Source: Promethearchaeota archaeon (GTDB taxonomy: Archaea; Asgardarchaeota; Lokiarchaeia; Sigynarchaeales; SOKP01). Taken from it: DNA of 64,000 nt. The notes under the pieces are model-generated. The model was not told where the DNA came from. It worked only from the letters and a program-made list of their open reading frames with translations, and did no database searches. The translations under genes were made by a program, and so were the position numbers. This document shows positions 46,331 to 54,849 of this stretch, piece after piece. How positions within the stretch are numbered: the stretch's first letter is position 1; each line of letters begins with the position of its first letter. The stretch lies in contig JAHLWT010000207.1 of the NCBI GenBank assembly GCA_019057775.1, positions 1 through 64,000 on the forward strand. Direction: 5' to 3'.

Positions 46331-47017
46331 ATGAAAGTAAAGTTAAATAAATCTGAAAGAGACGTTATCATCTTACATCTTATATTTGTTGGTGTTTGTC
46401 TATTAGTAATTTTGATCCCAATAGGCTTACCAATTGGCATAAAATTACTGATTCTCGTTATTATCTACAATCTATTAATTGTAATTTTCGGAACATTGCG
46501 GAATTATCAAGAGTGGATAAACATATGGCTTTTTTCATTTATCCTCAGTATTTTTCAAGTTTTCCCAGATTGGATACTCTCTGCAGAACTTGAGATTCTT
46601 GTATTTCCTGAAGATGGATTATTTAAAATTGGATCTGTATCAGGATATATGCTTGGTTTATGGGCGATACCTTTATTTATCATTCTATTTGTTGGACAAA
46701 GATTGCAAGAACGGTATTCTAAAAAGAGTTCCTATTTAATTGTGGCTATATTGGCTCTGTTAATATTTGGGGGGTCGGAAAATACCATGTGGATGCTTCA
46801 ATCTTGGTATGCTCAAAATGTGACAATGTTTGGGCACTTAGCTATATATATTATTATTCCAGAGATTATCCTCGGCTTATCAGCGTTTTATGCTTATGAT
46901 TCAATTAAAGAAAATCATCATTGGTTTAAAATCCCAATGGCATTTATCATTATGCTTCTCTACATTGGAAGTGCCGTATTCTTCTATTTTCTAATCGAAA
47001 AAATAATCTTACTCTAA
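46331..47017 (+). CDS. multi-spanning membrane protein (about 228 aa)
   Basis: Starts at ATG 46331 (MKVKLNKSERD); another ATG lies four codons upstream. About seven membrane helices; a polar motif with WINIWLFSFILSIFQVFPDWIL and GGSENTMWMLQSWYA lies in the membrane part. No family named with confidence. Stands alone between the transporter gene and an alpha/beta-hydrolase fragment. Confidence 0.6.
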   Translation: MKVKLNKSERDVIILHLIFVGVCLLVILIPIGLPIGIKLLILVIIYNLLIVIFGTLRNYQEWINIWLFSFILSIFQVFPDWILSAELEILVFPEDGLFKIGSVSGYMLGLWAIPLFIILFVGQRLQERYSKKSSYLIVAILALLIFGGSENTMWMLQSWYAQNVTMFGHLAIYIIIPEIILGLSAFYAYDSIKENHHWFKIPMAFIIMLLYIGSAVFFYFLIEKIILL

Positions 47018-47103
47018 AACAAATCTTATATCTTTCTACTCTTTAAGATAAATTAGTAAAATCAATAGAAATTATAATTCTTTTTTTGTTCGAAATATAA
47101 GAC

Positions 47104-47322
47104 ATGTTTACAGCCAAAGCTAATAATATTGAAATTAAGTATGAAACTTTTGGAAATCCTTCTTCGGAACCAATTCTTCTTATAGCAAGGAACAGTGCTA
47201 AAATACTTTATTATAGGAAAGAATTTTATACTGAAATTGCCCAATTTGGATTTTGGGTTATCATATATTTATATACACAAATAATTGATACTGTAGTAAA
47301 AAATAGACATAAAAAAGAATAA
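47104..47322 (+). pseudogene. N-terminal fragment of an alpha/beta hydrolase
   Basis: The frame begins ANNIEIKYETFGNPSSEPIL, the exact style of the first strands of alpha/beta-hydrolase esterases, followed by an EFYTEIAQFGFWVI segment where family members continue into the DxRxxGxS region. Here the sequence instead runs into a short unrelated hydrophilic end at 47322. No catalytic Ser/Asp/His is present, and LIA-RNSAK replaces the usual LLHG oxyanion region. Decayed gene remnant. Confidence 0.65.
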
Positions 47323-47342
47323 TAAATAATAAAAAAAGAAAT

Positions 47343-48140
47343 TTATTTGATTTTTTTAGCTTCCTCGATCCACTCTTCAATCATTTTTAGTGTTGGAGGT
47401 CTTCTAAACACATCAGGCTTTTCTTTATCTAATTTCATAATACGATCAAGTGTATTACTAGGATTACGTTGAGCAAACTCTTTAACTGAATCAATCCCAA
47501 TTTCATTAAGTACTTCAGAATATTCAGGCCCTACACCTCCAATTCTCATGAGATCAGCGTGTTCAGCCCATTTATCTATCAGTTTTTCTGAAATTTTTGT
47601 TTTTTCCGCGAGACTTTTTACTCCACTTCTATCTAACCCAATTAAGGATTCCACATTTGAATAACCGGCTTTTTCCATAGTTTTGCTATATTTTGAGCCA
47701 ATTCCTTCGATATCAATAATCGGAGTTTCTTTAGGTTTTATTTTAGCTTTCTTTTCTTCATACATGCCTTTTGCTTCGCTAATCCAGCCTTCAAGATCCT
47801 CAACTCTCGGTATTTTTCTAATAACATCTGGTTGTTCTTTATCAAACGCCACAATTTTATCTAAAGTATTTTTTGGATTTCTTTGAGCAAGTTCTCGAGT
47901 GGAATCAATGCCAACTTTATTTAATACTTCTGAATATTCAGGTCCAACCCCTTTGATTATCATAAGTTCTGCTTGATCCTGCCATTTCTCCAGTAATTTG
48001 AGCGAAATTCCCGTTTTTTCAGCAAGTTCTTTAACTTCTCTCCATTTTAATGGAATTAAATCCTCTACATTTGCATGACCAGCGTCCTCTAATGTTTTAG
48101 CATATTTCTCTCCAATCCCTTCAATCTCAATAATTTTCAT
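47343..48140 (-). CDS. DUF4332-type helix-hairpin-helix protein, duplicated
   Basis: 265 residues with two near-identical halves (about 1-125 and 140-265). Each begins with a helix-hairpin-helix-like IEGIGEKYAKTLEDAG / IEGIGSKYSKTMEKAG motif, then IKGVGPEYSEVLNKVGID / IGGVGPEYSEVLNEIGID, and ends with an RNPxNTLDxI helix. Repeated HhH units of this kind are the DUF4332 family, probably nucleic-acid or protein binding. No partner is adjacent. Confidence 0.75.
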   Translation of the reverse strand: MKIIEIEGIGEKYAKTLEDAGHANVEDLIPLKWREVKELAEKTGISLKLLEKWQDQAELMIIKGVGPEYSEVLNKVGIDSTRELAQRNPKNTLDKIVAFDKEQPDVIRKIPRVEDLEGWISEAKGMYEEKKAKIKPKETPIIDIEGIGSKYSKTMEKAGYSNVESLIGLDRSGVKSLAEKTKISEKLIDKWAEHADLMRIGGVGPEYSEVLNEIGIDSVKEFAQRNPSNTLDRIMKLDKEKPDVFRRPPTLKMIEEWIEEAKKIK

Positions 48141-48403
48141 TGTTTTAAATCCTCTATCTTCTAATTTTAGAATTTTAATTTTTGTAAATTAAATATAGTG
48201 TATTCTTTTTTAATCTTTTACTCAATACTTTTTAAGTTGAAAATCAAATACGAAGTTTTCAAAATTAGCAACTTTGTAAGAATAACCTTTAATTAAGTAA
48301 TAAATACTCACATTGAATGATTTACAAGTAAAAATCAGTTTTTATAAGCTCTATATGATATTAAGAAATATATAAAAATTATTTGAATTAGAGGTATTTA
48401 AAA

Positions 48404-48637
48404 GTGACTATATGTTTTGTTTTAATAGTTTGCCAAGCAGGTTTTGTAGAGAAAGTTGTTAAAGGGTTAGCAGATATCGAGGGTGTGCAAGAATCGTACC
48501 CTGTTACTGGAGGAATTGACATTATAACAAAAATAGAAGGACCAGATGTGGAAACAATCGCAAAAATAATTCTCGCAAAAATCCATAATCTCGAAGGCGT
48601 CTCTCGAACAGAAACTCATATTGTTGTTCCATTATAA
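48404..48637 (+). CDS. stand-alone Lrp/AsnC ligand-binding (RAM) domain protein
   Basis: 77 residues equal to the RAM domain of Lrp/AsnC regulators (FVLIVCQAGFVEKVVKGLAD, VTGGIDIITKIEG, VSRTETHIVV) without a DNA-binding domain. Such stand-alone forms bind amino acids as oligomers and may modulate full-length Lrp proteins. GTG start at 48404 after a TATA-like AATATATAAAAAT at about 48367-48379. Confidence 0.8.
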   Translation: MTICFVLIVCQAGFVEKVVKGLADIEGVQESYPVTGGIDIITKIEGPDVETIAKIILAKIHNLEGVSRTETHIVVPL

Positions 48638-48673
48638 TGATTAACCAAGGAAATCATAAAGATTTATAAACAT

Positions 48674-48850
48674 TCAATAATATGATGATTTCTTTTCTGA
48701 TCGCCAAATAAAATTACAACTTTTATATTCGAATTCATGCCAATAATCAGCGTATCCTCCACCAGTGTATTCTGACTGCCTTTCATCTTGAAATAACTTC
48801 CCATCACACTGTGGGTATTTAGAAGGTCAAACTTCATTAATATCTGTCAT
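48674..48850 (-). pseudogene. small Cys-containing gene with in-frame TGA
   Basis: ATG 48850 opens TDINEV, then TGA at 48827-48829, then an uninterrupted 49-codon reading (PSKYPQCDGKLF ... GGGYADYWHEFEYKSCNFIW...) to TGA 48674-48676. Codon use, two spaced Cys and Gly/Tyr/Trp-rich pattern look genuine. A Trp at the stop position would fit the sequence (TGG to TGA), so I read it as a recent pseudogene; recoding as selenocysteine is possible but not supported by any visible element. Confidence 0.55.
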
Positions 48851-48866
48851 TTAAATCATTGGATGA

Positions 48867-49442
48867 TTAAAAAACCTTAAGAATTATATCTTCTAAAGCT
48901 CTTTTAGGAACATGCATTCTACCTTCTTCATCTTTCCAATATTTAAAAGAATCCTTATAAGGTTCAATAGAAGATTCTTCATCGGGATAACCTAAACTTA
49001 TCACTTGTTTTATATTATAGTAATTAGGTATCTCCAGTAATTTCTTAATTTTCCCTCTATTGATTGCTCCCATCCAGCAAGTACCTATTCCAGAATTCAT
49101 TGCTCCAAGTAAAATATTCTGAACTGAAGCACCTACATCAAAGTCGACATAGGAACTTTTAATATTTGTATTAACCAGCACTACTATATAAGCAGAGGGT
49201 TCTCGCCCTTTTTCAGGAGTTCTCTCATTTTCTGGAAGTGATCCTGCCCAACTTACTAAAGGGAACAACTTATCTTTAATTTCAGTGCTATTGACAATAA
49301 TAAATTCAACAGCTTGAATATTTCTCGCTATAGGGGCAACACGAGCGAAATCAATCAGCTTTCTTAGTAAATCCAATGGAATGGGATCTTGTTTAAACCT
49401 ACGTATTGTTCTCCTTTTATATATTACTTCTTCAAAATCCAT
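48867..49442 (-). CDS. nitroreductase-family FMN protein
   Basis: 191 residues with the family order: DFEEVIYKRRTIRRFKQDPIP, LIDFARVAPIARNIQAVEFIIV, then FDVGASVQNILLGAMNSGIGTCWMGAIN and a late ISLGYPDEE. FMN-dependent NAD(P)H oxidoreductase; the electron acceptor is unknown. Starts at ATG 49442, 21 nt downstream of the GTPase stop on the same strand, so co-transcription is likely. Confidence 0.85.
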   Translation of the reverse strand: MDFEEVIYKRRTIRRFKQDPIPLDLLRKLIDFARVAPIARNIQAVEFIIVNSTEIKDKLFPLVSWAGSLPENERTPEKGREPSAYIVVLVNTNIKSSYVDFDVGASVQNILLGAMNSGIGTCWMGAINRGKIKKLLEIPNYYNIKQVISLGYPDEESSIEPYKDSFKYWKDEEGRMHVPKRALEDIILKVF

Positions 49443-49462
49443 TTTTAATCTTATATTTTTAA

Positions 49463-50506
49463 TTATTTTCTAGATTGAATTAGAGCTTCTGATAATTCAA
49501 TGAAACTCTTTTCTACATTTTTTCCTGTTTTTGCTGAAGTCTCAATATATTCCAAATTAAATTCTTGGGCAATTTTTTTTGCCTCTTCAGCTAAAACTTT
49601 TCTTTCACTTACTAAATCTTCTTTATTACCTAAAATAAATCCTACCAATTCTCCTTGGCGTGGAGTAACCTTTTTTTCTAAATCTTTAAACCAACTCGGT
49701 AAACTCTCAAAGGATTTACGATTAGTCAAGTCAAATATTAAAATAACACCTTCAGAACCGTTGTAAAAATGTCTTCGCATAACTTCAAATTTACTCTGCC
49801 CTGCAATGTCCCAAAGAATAAGATTAATGTTATCATTTTTGACCTTAAGTATCTTCTCACTAATTGATACTCCTAACGTGGGAATATACGTACGCATAAA
49901 AGCATTATCTGTAAATCTAAGGATTGTACTTGTTTTCCCTACACTAGGGTCCCCACAAACAATGATTTTAAAGTTATATCCTTCTATACCTTTTTCAGCA
50001 TCAGTTTCTTCTGGAAATGCTTCCCTTTCAGAAATGGATTTTTCTTTTTTACTTAAATCATCCAATATTACCGTAAGGTTTTTTCTTAGCCTGTTTATCT
50101 CAACAAATAATTCTTCCGATTCTGCTTTTTCCTTTTCTAATTTAATAAATTCTTGAGCACTTTCAGAGAAGAGTGTTTCAAGGTAATCCATATACTTATA
50201 AAAAATTGAATCATTCGCTTCATTAAACAAAACTGTAATTGATGATAAAGCAATCCCTCCACGATACCCTTCTTCCTCTCGTTCAATATATTTTATAATT
50301 CCTTTTAAATTAAACTTTGGAAAAGGGATTATCACTAAAGTTTTAGGCATGACTCCTTGGTCAGTTGATAGCAATGTAATTGATTTAATACCAGCTGACA
50401 TCCTAATTCCCTCTTCTAAATCGATTGGATACCACAAATGTGGTTTTGGTCCAATACGTTCATCAAGAATGGTATAGACAATAGCCTTAATTATCTCTTT
50501 TGACAT
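49463..50506 (-). CDS. Rab/Ras-like GTPase with N-terminal longin-like domain (paralogue A)
   Basis: 347 residues. Residues 1-120 form an alpha/beta domain (IVYTILDERIGPKPHLWYPID ... FNLKGIIKYIE ... ITVLFNEANDSIFYKYMDYL) that I read as longin-like, then a coiled linker (125-160), then a complete GTPase: GDPSVGKT (185-192), WDIAGQ (232-237), NKED (294-297) and ETSAKTGKN with the SAK motif (324-326). No prenylation Cys at the end (IQSRK). Paralogous over its full length to the gene at 61683, on the other side of the accessory island. Confidence 0.85.
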   Translation of the reverse strand: MSKEIIKAIVYTILDERIGPKPHLWYPIDLEEGIRMSAGIKSITLLSTDQGVMPKTLVIIPFPKFNLKGIIKYIEREEEGYRGGIALSSITVLFNEANDSIFYKYMDYLETLFSESAQEFIKLEKEKAESEELFVEINRLRKNLTVILDDLSKKEKSISEREAFPEETDAEKGIEGYNFKIIVCGDPSVGKTSTILRFTDNAFMRTYIPTLGVSISEKILKVKNDNINLILWDIAGQSKFEVMRRHFYNGSEGVILIFDLTNRKSFESLPSWFKDLEKKVTPRQGELVGFILGNKEDLVSERKVLAEEAKKIAQEFNLEYIETSAKTGKNVEKSFIELSEALIQSRK

Positions 50507-50624
50507 ATCTATGCATGTTTGTAAAAAATCCTTTGTTGACTTTTTACATTTTTCTAATGAGTCTTTATAAAATATAGCGCGAAAAATTAATAAAAATTTG
50601 TAAATTTGTCTTTATGAATTGAAG

Positions 50625-50856
50625 ATGGTGAATTCGGTTCACGAAGTTACTATCAAATAATAACAAATATAAATTAAGAAGTAAATCTCTGATTATTGAA
50701 ATTGGCAAAAAAATTAAAGAAATAGTAGATGTTATTAGAAGTATTAAGGATATTGAAAAGTATTTTGAAGAAGCGGTAACTTTTAGAAGCATTGGTCAGT
50801 TTAAGACAGATTTCAAAACATTACAGAAAGAATTTATTATACTAACAAGGGAATGA
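50625..50856 (+). pseudogene. degraded small gene
   Basis: ATG 50625 opens VNSVHEV but is closed after 11 codons by TAA. Shifted by one base, a helical, charged reading (KSLIIEIGKKIKEIVDVIRS ... FKTLQKEFIILTRE) continues to TGA 50854-50856 and has no ATG of its own. This looks like a frameshifted gene for a small helical protein placed just upstream of the zinc-ribbon membrane protein; both may be remains of one longer gene. Confidence 0.35.
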
Positions 50857-50944
50857 TTTAGGTAAAATTGGAATATTTCTTTTAATTATAGGCATAATAG
50901 TATTAATAATTAGTTCTTTATTAGCAGCGCTAAGCATATTAAAA

Positions 50945-51172
50945 TTGGTTTCTGGCATTATTGGTATTACTTTGATAATAATAGCTATATTATTATTGAT
51001 CATTAAAAAAAAGACTCTAAAAAAATCAATAATTATTCAAGAAAAAGAAGTTCAGATAACAAAAGCTCAAGATAGAAAAATGTCAGGAAACGATTTTTGC
51101 TCTTTTTGTGGTGCAGAGATTCTGGATAAAAAAGGAGACTTTTGTTCTAAGTGTGGAACCTCTTTCAAATAA
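50945..51172 (+). CDS. membrane-anchored zinc-ribbon protein
   Basis: TTG start at 50945 gives one membrane helix (IIGITLIIIAILLLIIKKK) and a C-terminal zinc ribbon FCSFCGAEI...FCSKCGTSF. The same frame stays open upstream to about 50866 and codes another hydrophobic helix, but no start codon exists there, so the gene may be truncated or start with a rare codon. Just past its stop begins a partial copy of the island repeat (AATTCAAGTTTTAACT at about 51181). Confidence 0.55.
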   Translation: MVSGIIGITLIIIAILLLIIKKKTLKKSIIIQEKEVQITKAQDRKMSGNDFCSFCGAEILDKKGDFCSKCGTSFK

Positions 51173-51283
51173 AATAAAAAATTCAAGTTTTAACTTAGTT
51201 TTTATTTATTGTCGACGATACTAAATCTAAATCAAAAAGATATCACTCTTCAAATTTTACTATAAATTAAATGGTTTATAATT

Positions 51284-51793
51284 TCAACGATCTTGACACC
51301 ACTTTCCTATTTCTTCAATCACATTATTGATGTTATTCATGGTTACATTAGAATGGCTTCCCTGTATGAAGTTTATTAACAATTCTTCCTCATCGTGCAT
51401 TTCTTTTTCCCGAAATAACATTATGATACTTGCAAAATAATATTTCATTTTATCCTCATTGGCGATGTGCGTTTCCCAAGCTAGATACTGATGTTTGATA
51501 AAGTTGACTGCTTGATCTAAGACACTCTTTGATAAATTTAAGTATTTTTTTATCTCATTTAAATATTTTATATAACCAAATATTAATATTTCAAATCCAT
51601 CTCCCGATAACCTCGCACTTCCCTTTTTCTTTAATTCCTTTTCTGCTTTTTTCCGACAAGGGTAACATATTTTGTCTATATATCTACCATCATTACTAAT
51701 GGTTATACCGTGAAGTCGTTCATTTATACTAGCGAGCGATACGAGTTCAGATCGATGTTGTTCACAAACAGGACAAATTATTTTTACTGACAT
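51284..51793 (-). CDS. zinc-binding hypothetical protein (169 aa)
   Basis: Begins with CPVCEQHR and a later CYPCRKKAEKELKKKG, giving a CxxC...CxxC zinc site in the first 50 residues, followed by an all-helical part of about 110 residues ending GKWCQDR. Resembles a zinc-ribbon plus helical-bundle regulator, but no family is recognised. First clearly open gene at the left border of the repeat-containing island. Confidence 0.6.
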   Translation of the reverse strand: MSVKIICPVCEQHRSELVSLASINERLHGITISNDGRYIDKICYPCRKKAEKELKKKGSARLSGDGFEILIFGYIKYLNEIKKYLNLSKSVLDQAVNFIKHQYLAWETHIANEDKMKYYFASIIMLFREKEMHDEEELLINFIQGSHSNVTMNNINNVIEEIGKWCQDR

Positions 51794-51894
51794 TTTAACT
51801 TTTTAAATTTGTAATTAACGAATAATGTTCCATAATATTTAAAAAAGGTTTATAGAATATACGACAAAATTAAAAATTCTTAAATTTTAATAGA

Positions 51895-52016
51895 ATTATG
51901 AATGAAAAAACGGAATATCTAATACCTCTAATTTTAATAATTCAAGTTTTAACTCAGCTGATTTAATATTTGTTAAAAGAGAATGCGACAAAATTAAATT
52001 TTTAAAAAAAGATTGT
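51895..52016 (+). repeat. island repeat module, copy A
   Basis: Shares about 120 nt with copy D: a start AATTATGAATGAAAAAA, a short hydrophobic frame of 22 codons (ATG 51898 to TAA 51964-51966), then TTTGTTAAAAGAGAATGCGA and AAATTAAATTTTTAAAAA. A second CGACAAAATTAAAAATTC lies just upstream at 51861. The 3' half of the module is missing. The region 51794-52157 holds nothing else. Confidence 0.7.
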
Positions 52017-52157
52017 TTTTAATACTTTTTATCCGCATACGATTACTTTCTTTTATTAATTTTGGGAAGTTAGACTAAAATATGAAGGTCAAAGAATTTA
52101 GATTCTTATTTATAATTTAATAGTAATTTTAAAATAGGTTTTTTACACTCTATAACT

Positions 52158-52445
52158 TTGGAAGACATTATGAAAGAGTTAGATGATTTAATTGAAGCAG
52201 AAGAAATTGTTCTCTTTATGGCATGTCAGGTATTGAATTATAGTCTAACTGCACGGGTTCCTAAGAAAAGAATTACAAATAAAATAAGAAATATGCCTCC
52301 AAAATATTTGAAAAACGCGTTCAAATCGTTAGTTTCAAATGGTTTTCTCAGATTGCATCCATCAGGGAGAAGCCCTACTTATCAATTGACAAGAAAAGGA
52401 ATGAAAGCAGGTACTATTCTCTATAACCGTAAAATTGGATTATAA
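52158..52445 (+). CDS. winged-helix DNA-binding protein 1
   Basis: About 95 residues (TTG 52158; ATG at 52170 is an alternative). RITNKIRNMPPKYLKNAFKSLVSNGFLRLHPSGRSPTYQLTRKGMKAG is a winged-helix fold: helix, recognition helix, beta wing with SGRSPTYQLT. Probable transcription regulator of the island. Followed 170 bp downstream by a second wHTH gene. Confidence 0.65.
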   Translation: MEDIMKELDDLIEAEEIVLFMACQVLNYSLTARVPKKRITNKIRNMPPKYLKNAFKSLVSNGFLRLHPSGRSPTYQLTRKGMKAGTILYNRKIGL

Positions 52446-52611
52446 CTTATTTTTTATTATCAATTTATCAATACAGAATATTCTGTATCACAAAAAGCTT
52501 TAAATAGTTACTTTTTTGTATTATTATTGCAATAGTGGTAGTGATTTGATCAGTTTTGAAATCGAGTTTTAGAATTAGTTTTTTTAGGTATAGTTGGGAG
52601 TGTGATGTCGG

Positions 52612-52911
52612 TTGGAGGAAATGGCAAATGTGGTTAGAAGAAAAAGGGCTTTTGAGAATAAATGGGTATTATATGAATTAATAAGCAAAAACCCTGGAAT
52701 AAGTATTTATGGCTTAGCAAAAAAGAAAGATTGGACACCTGGAAAAGTAGAACATTATGTTAAAAAATTATTAAAAGACGGAATGATTGATAACTCAACA
52801 GAAGTCGTTAAGGGGAGGAATAAAAGAAGTCTTCGAGCAAAGAAAATGGAGCATTTTATTAACTGGGATAAAATCAAAGAGTTGAAAAAGCCACCTAATA
52901 TTAATAAATAA
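52612..52911 (+). CDS. winged-helix DNA-binding protein 2
   Basis: About 96 residues from ATG 52621 (TTG 52612 also open). NKWVLYELISKNPGISIYGLAKKKDWTPGKVEHYVKKLLKDGMID is a clear MarR/ArsR-type helix-turn-helix with recognition helix TPGKVEHYVKKL, followed by a basic wing GRNKRSLRAKK. Probable regulator. Same strand as the neighbouring wHTH gene. Confidence 0.7.
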   Translation: MEEMANVVRRKRAFENKWVLYELISKNPGISIYGLAKKKDWTPGKVEHYVKKLLKDGMIDNSTEVVKGRNKRSLRAKKMEHFINWDKIKELKKPPNINK

Positions 52912-53009
52912 TTTTATTCTTTTTTTATTGTCAGATTGGAAGTAAAAGTAAAGATTTAAATTTTGTCGGAGAGATATAAAAGTATCAAAAAATACCAGGT
53001 AAATAAAAA

Positions 53010-53189
53010 ATGAGTAATAATGATGATATGGAATTAAATCCTGAAGAAAAATTCATAGATAGTATAAAGAATGAATTAATTGAAGTAATTTTAAAGAATA
53101 CTATTGAATATGGAGTGAATAAATTCAAGGAAAAACTTCCAGAATGGAAAGAGAAATATCAAATTTGGAAAAAGAAGTATTTCTCATAA
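53010..53189 (+). CDS. small acidic/helical protein (59 aa)
   Basis: ATG 53010 to TAA 53187-53189. Begins SNNDDMELNPEEKFIDSI and continues as an amphipathic helical protein ending YQIWKKKYFS. A TATA-like GAGATATAAAAGT lies upstream at 52970-52982, next to an inverted copy of the ATTTTGTCG core (52958-52966). No family recognised. Immediately followed by repeat copy B. Confidence 0.5.
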   Translation: MSNNDDMELNPEEKFIDSIKNELIEVILKNTIEYGVNKFKEKLPEWKEKYQIWKKKYFS

Positions 53190-53193
53190 AATA

Positions 53194-53295
53194 CTCTGAA
53201 TTTAAAGGACTCAAATGTGAACATTGCAATAAAAAATTCAAGATTTAACTAAGATGATTTAATATTTTTTAAAAGAGAATGCGACAAAATTAAAA
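53194..53295 (+). repeat. island repeat module, copy B
   Basis: CTCTGAATTTAAAGGACTCA through AAAATTCAAG, then TAACTAAGATGATTTAATAT and GCGACAAAATTAAA. The first 55 nt are shared with copy C, the rest with A, C and D. On + it could encode a short zinc-ribbon end (GLKCEHCNKKFK) with no start, which suggests a gene tail trapped in the repeat. Confidence 0.65.
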
Positions 53296-53389
53296 ATATC
53301 TGTATTTGAAAATAAAACAATTAGTTGAATAATTTAAATTTATAATTTATGTAATTACTATTATAAATAAGAACTAAGAACTGATTCAA

Positions 53390-53935
53390 ATGTCTAAAAA
53401 AAAAAAAGAAATAATAAATGAAGATGATTTAGAAATAATAACTCCTGATGTAGAATGGAAAATGTGTATGGATTCTTTGAAAGCTATGGCAGAGGCAGAA
53501 ACAAAGTTCAAGAAAGAAGCATTTAAAACACCTGTAAAATTTCTAAGAGAAAAATTGGTTAAAACAGCAATGTTTATTAATATTTTAATTAAGAGGTTAG
53601 ATTCACATTATCATGATGTTAATAAATTTGCAAATTGTGAAGAATGGTATGGAGCTGACATGTTTAAAGATATTCAAGTTAAATATACTGGAGATGAAAT
53701 AGATAAAGAATTTACATTATTTCGTATTTCACAGTGTCTTACCAATTTGGATTATATTGTATGGAGATTATATGAAAATGAATCTATAGAAATGGAAGTA
53801 GGAAACCAAGAAAAATTAATTGAAGAATATTATAAAAGAGAAAATAAAAAATTTAATGAATTTTGTAAAGAGAGTAAGTATCATCAAGGATATTATAAAG
53901 AATCAGAAGATAAAGAAAAAGATAATAGTCTATAA
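53390..53935 (+). CDS. unknown helical protein (181 aa)
   Basis: ATG 53390. Charged, Lys/Glu-rich protein with a central segment FINILIKRLDSHYHDVNKFANCEEWYGADMFKD and another, FRISQCLTNLDYIVWRLYEN, suggesting a four-helix bundle. No family recognised, no membrane helix. Preceded by repeat B, followed by a small hairpin (AAGAGA-AGT-TCTCTT at about 53938-53955) that may terminate transcription. Confidence 0.55.
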   Translation: MSKKKKEIINEDDLEIITPDVEWKMCMDSLKAMAEAETKFKKEAFKTPVKFLREKLVKTAMFINILIKRLDSHYHDVNKFANCEEWYGADMFKDIQVKYTGDEIDKEFTLFRISQCLTNLDYIVWRLYENESIEMEVGNQEKLIEEYYKRENKKFNEFCKESKYHQGYYKESEDKEKDNSL

Positions 53936-53944
53936 AAAAGAGAA

Positions 53945-54044
53945 GTTCTCTCTTGATTTGGATATTTCCGTTTATGTGTATGTCTAACAACAACACGACC
54001 ATCATTTAAATGTAATTCTTTTTTCAGTATCAGGATAAAAAAAA
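53945..54044 (-). pseudogene. short gene fragment and partial repeat module
   Basis: The minus strand reads KKELHLNDGRVVVRHTHKRK then YPNQERTSLF, basic and protein-like, but with no start or full domain. Its 5' end (54018-54044) contains TCAGTATCAGGATAAAA, a variant of the motif that opens the minus-strand reading of other repeat modules. Read as a gene tail left by recombination. Confidence 0.3.
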
Positions 54045-54062
54045 TTTGAATTAAATCTATGA

Positions 54063-54530
54063 TTAAAAATCAAATTTAGAAAGCTTTTTACTTAATTTTA
54101 TCTCATAATATTCCTTAGCGTAATTAATCATCTTTTGTAATACTATTTCGAAATTCTCCTTGCTCATCTCAAGTCTTTGATTGTTCATTAAGATTAATTC
54201 TACACCTATAAAGATATATTCATTGACTATATGTAATGCAGTTCTTCTTTTTGACTCTGATATTTTTGGAATTACACCAATCTTGATTAGGTTTTCAGTT
54301 TGTGTTAGCAGATAAGGTAAATCAGCGATGAATTGCTCTTCGGGATTATTTTTTAAGATAGTCTCGAATAATTTCTTGATACGCAGGAATAATGGCTTAA
54401 TTTCCTTCTTTTCTTCATTTTTTTCTTTTTTCTTATCTAACATTTTGTTAATTATAATTGGGATAAATATACTAATGCCCAAAACAACTAAATCCCAAAA
54501 ACTTAGGTTCCAAAAGTCTTGAAATATCAT
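54063..54530 (-). CDS. membrane-anchored unknown protein (155 aa)
   Basis: ATG 54530. One N-terminal membrane helix (WDLVVLGISIFIPIIINKML), a very basic/acidic stretch (DKKKEKNEEKKEIK), then about 100 residues of soluble helices. No family recognised. Membrane anchor plus helical domain would fit an effector or immunity-type protein, but that is speculation. Confidence 0.55.
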   Translation of the reverse strand: MIFQDFWNLSFWDLVVLGISIFIPIIINKMLDKKKEKNEEKKEIKPLFLRIKKLFETILKNNPEEQFIADLPYLLTQTENLIKIGVIPKISESKRRTALHIVNEYIFIGVELILMNNQRLEMSKENFEIVLQKMINYAKEYYEIKLSKKLSKFDF

Positions 54531-54659
54531 TTAATTCTTACCTCTAAATTGGATTTAAACATTGTCGAACTACATATATATAGTTTTTTTTTAATTGATA
54601 ACATAATTTATAATTATTAATTCAAATATAAATACTCTTCTATTTACTTAACCAAAACA

Positions 54660-54743
54660 TTGAATTTACTTAATTTTAGTTAATTTTAGTTAATTTTAGT
54701 TAATTTTAGTTAATTTTAGTTAAGTTAAGTTAAGTAAATTCAA
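54660..54743. repeat. 10-bp tandem array inside a perfect 14-bp inverted repeat
   Basis: TTGAATTTACTTAA at 54660-54673 is the exact reverse complement of TTAAGTAAATTCAA at 54730-54743. Between them TAATTTTAGT repeats five times in perfect 10-bp register (54671-54720), followed by three TTAAG units. Placed 130-210 bp upstream of the minus-strand membrane-protein gene. Confidence 0.8.
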
Positions 54744-54769
54744 ATAAATTTAAAGCAATTTTGATTAGA

Positions 54770-54808
54770 TTTTATCCTGGAATAAACTTTTTTTCAGTAC
54801 CAGGGAAA
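54770..54808 (-). repeat. partial repeat module with CCTGG/CCAGG arms
   Basis: TTTATCCTGGAATAAAC followed after a T run by CAGTACCAGGGAAAG. On the minus strand it reads FPGTEKKFIPG then TAA, matching the ETEKKFIPGE reading of copy C. A truncated module lacking the GWPVF end. Confidence 0.5.
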
Positions 54809-54849
54809 GAATTTTTAATTCTATTTTTTAGTTAAATCACTTATTTCTG

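Noticed and set aside
48674..48850. Selenoprotein call for the in-frame TGA
   Set aside because: Trp fits the position better and no SECIS-like structure was recognised; kept as a pseudogene with the alternative noted in the findings.
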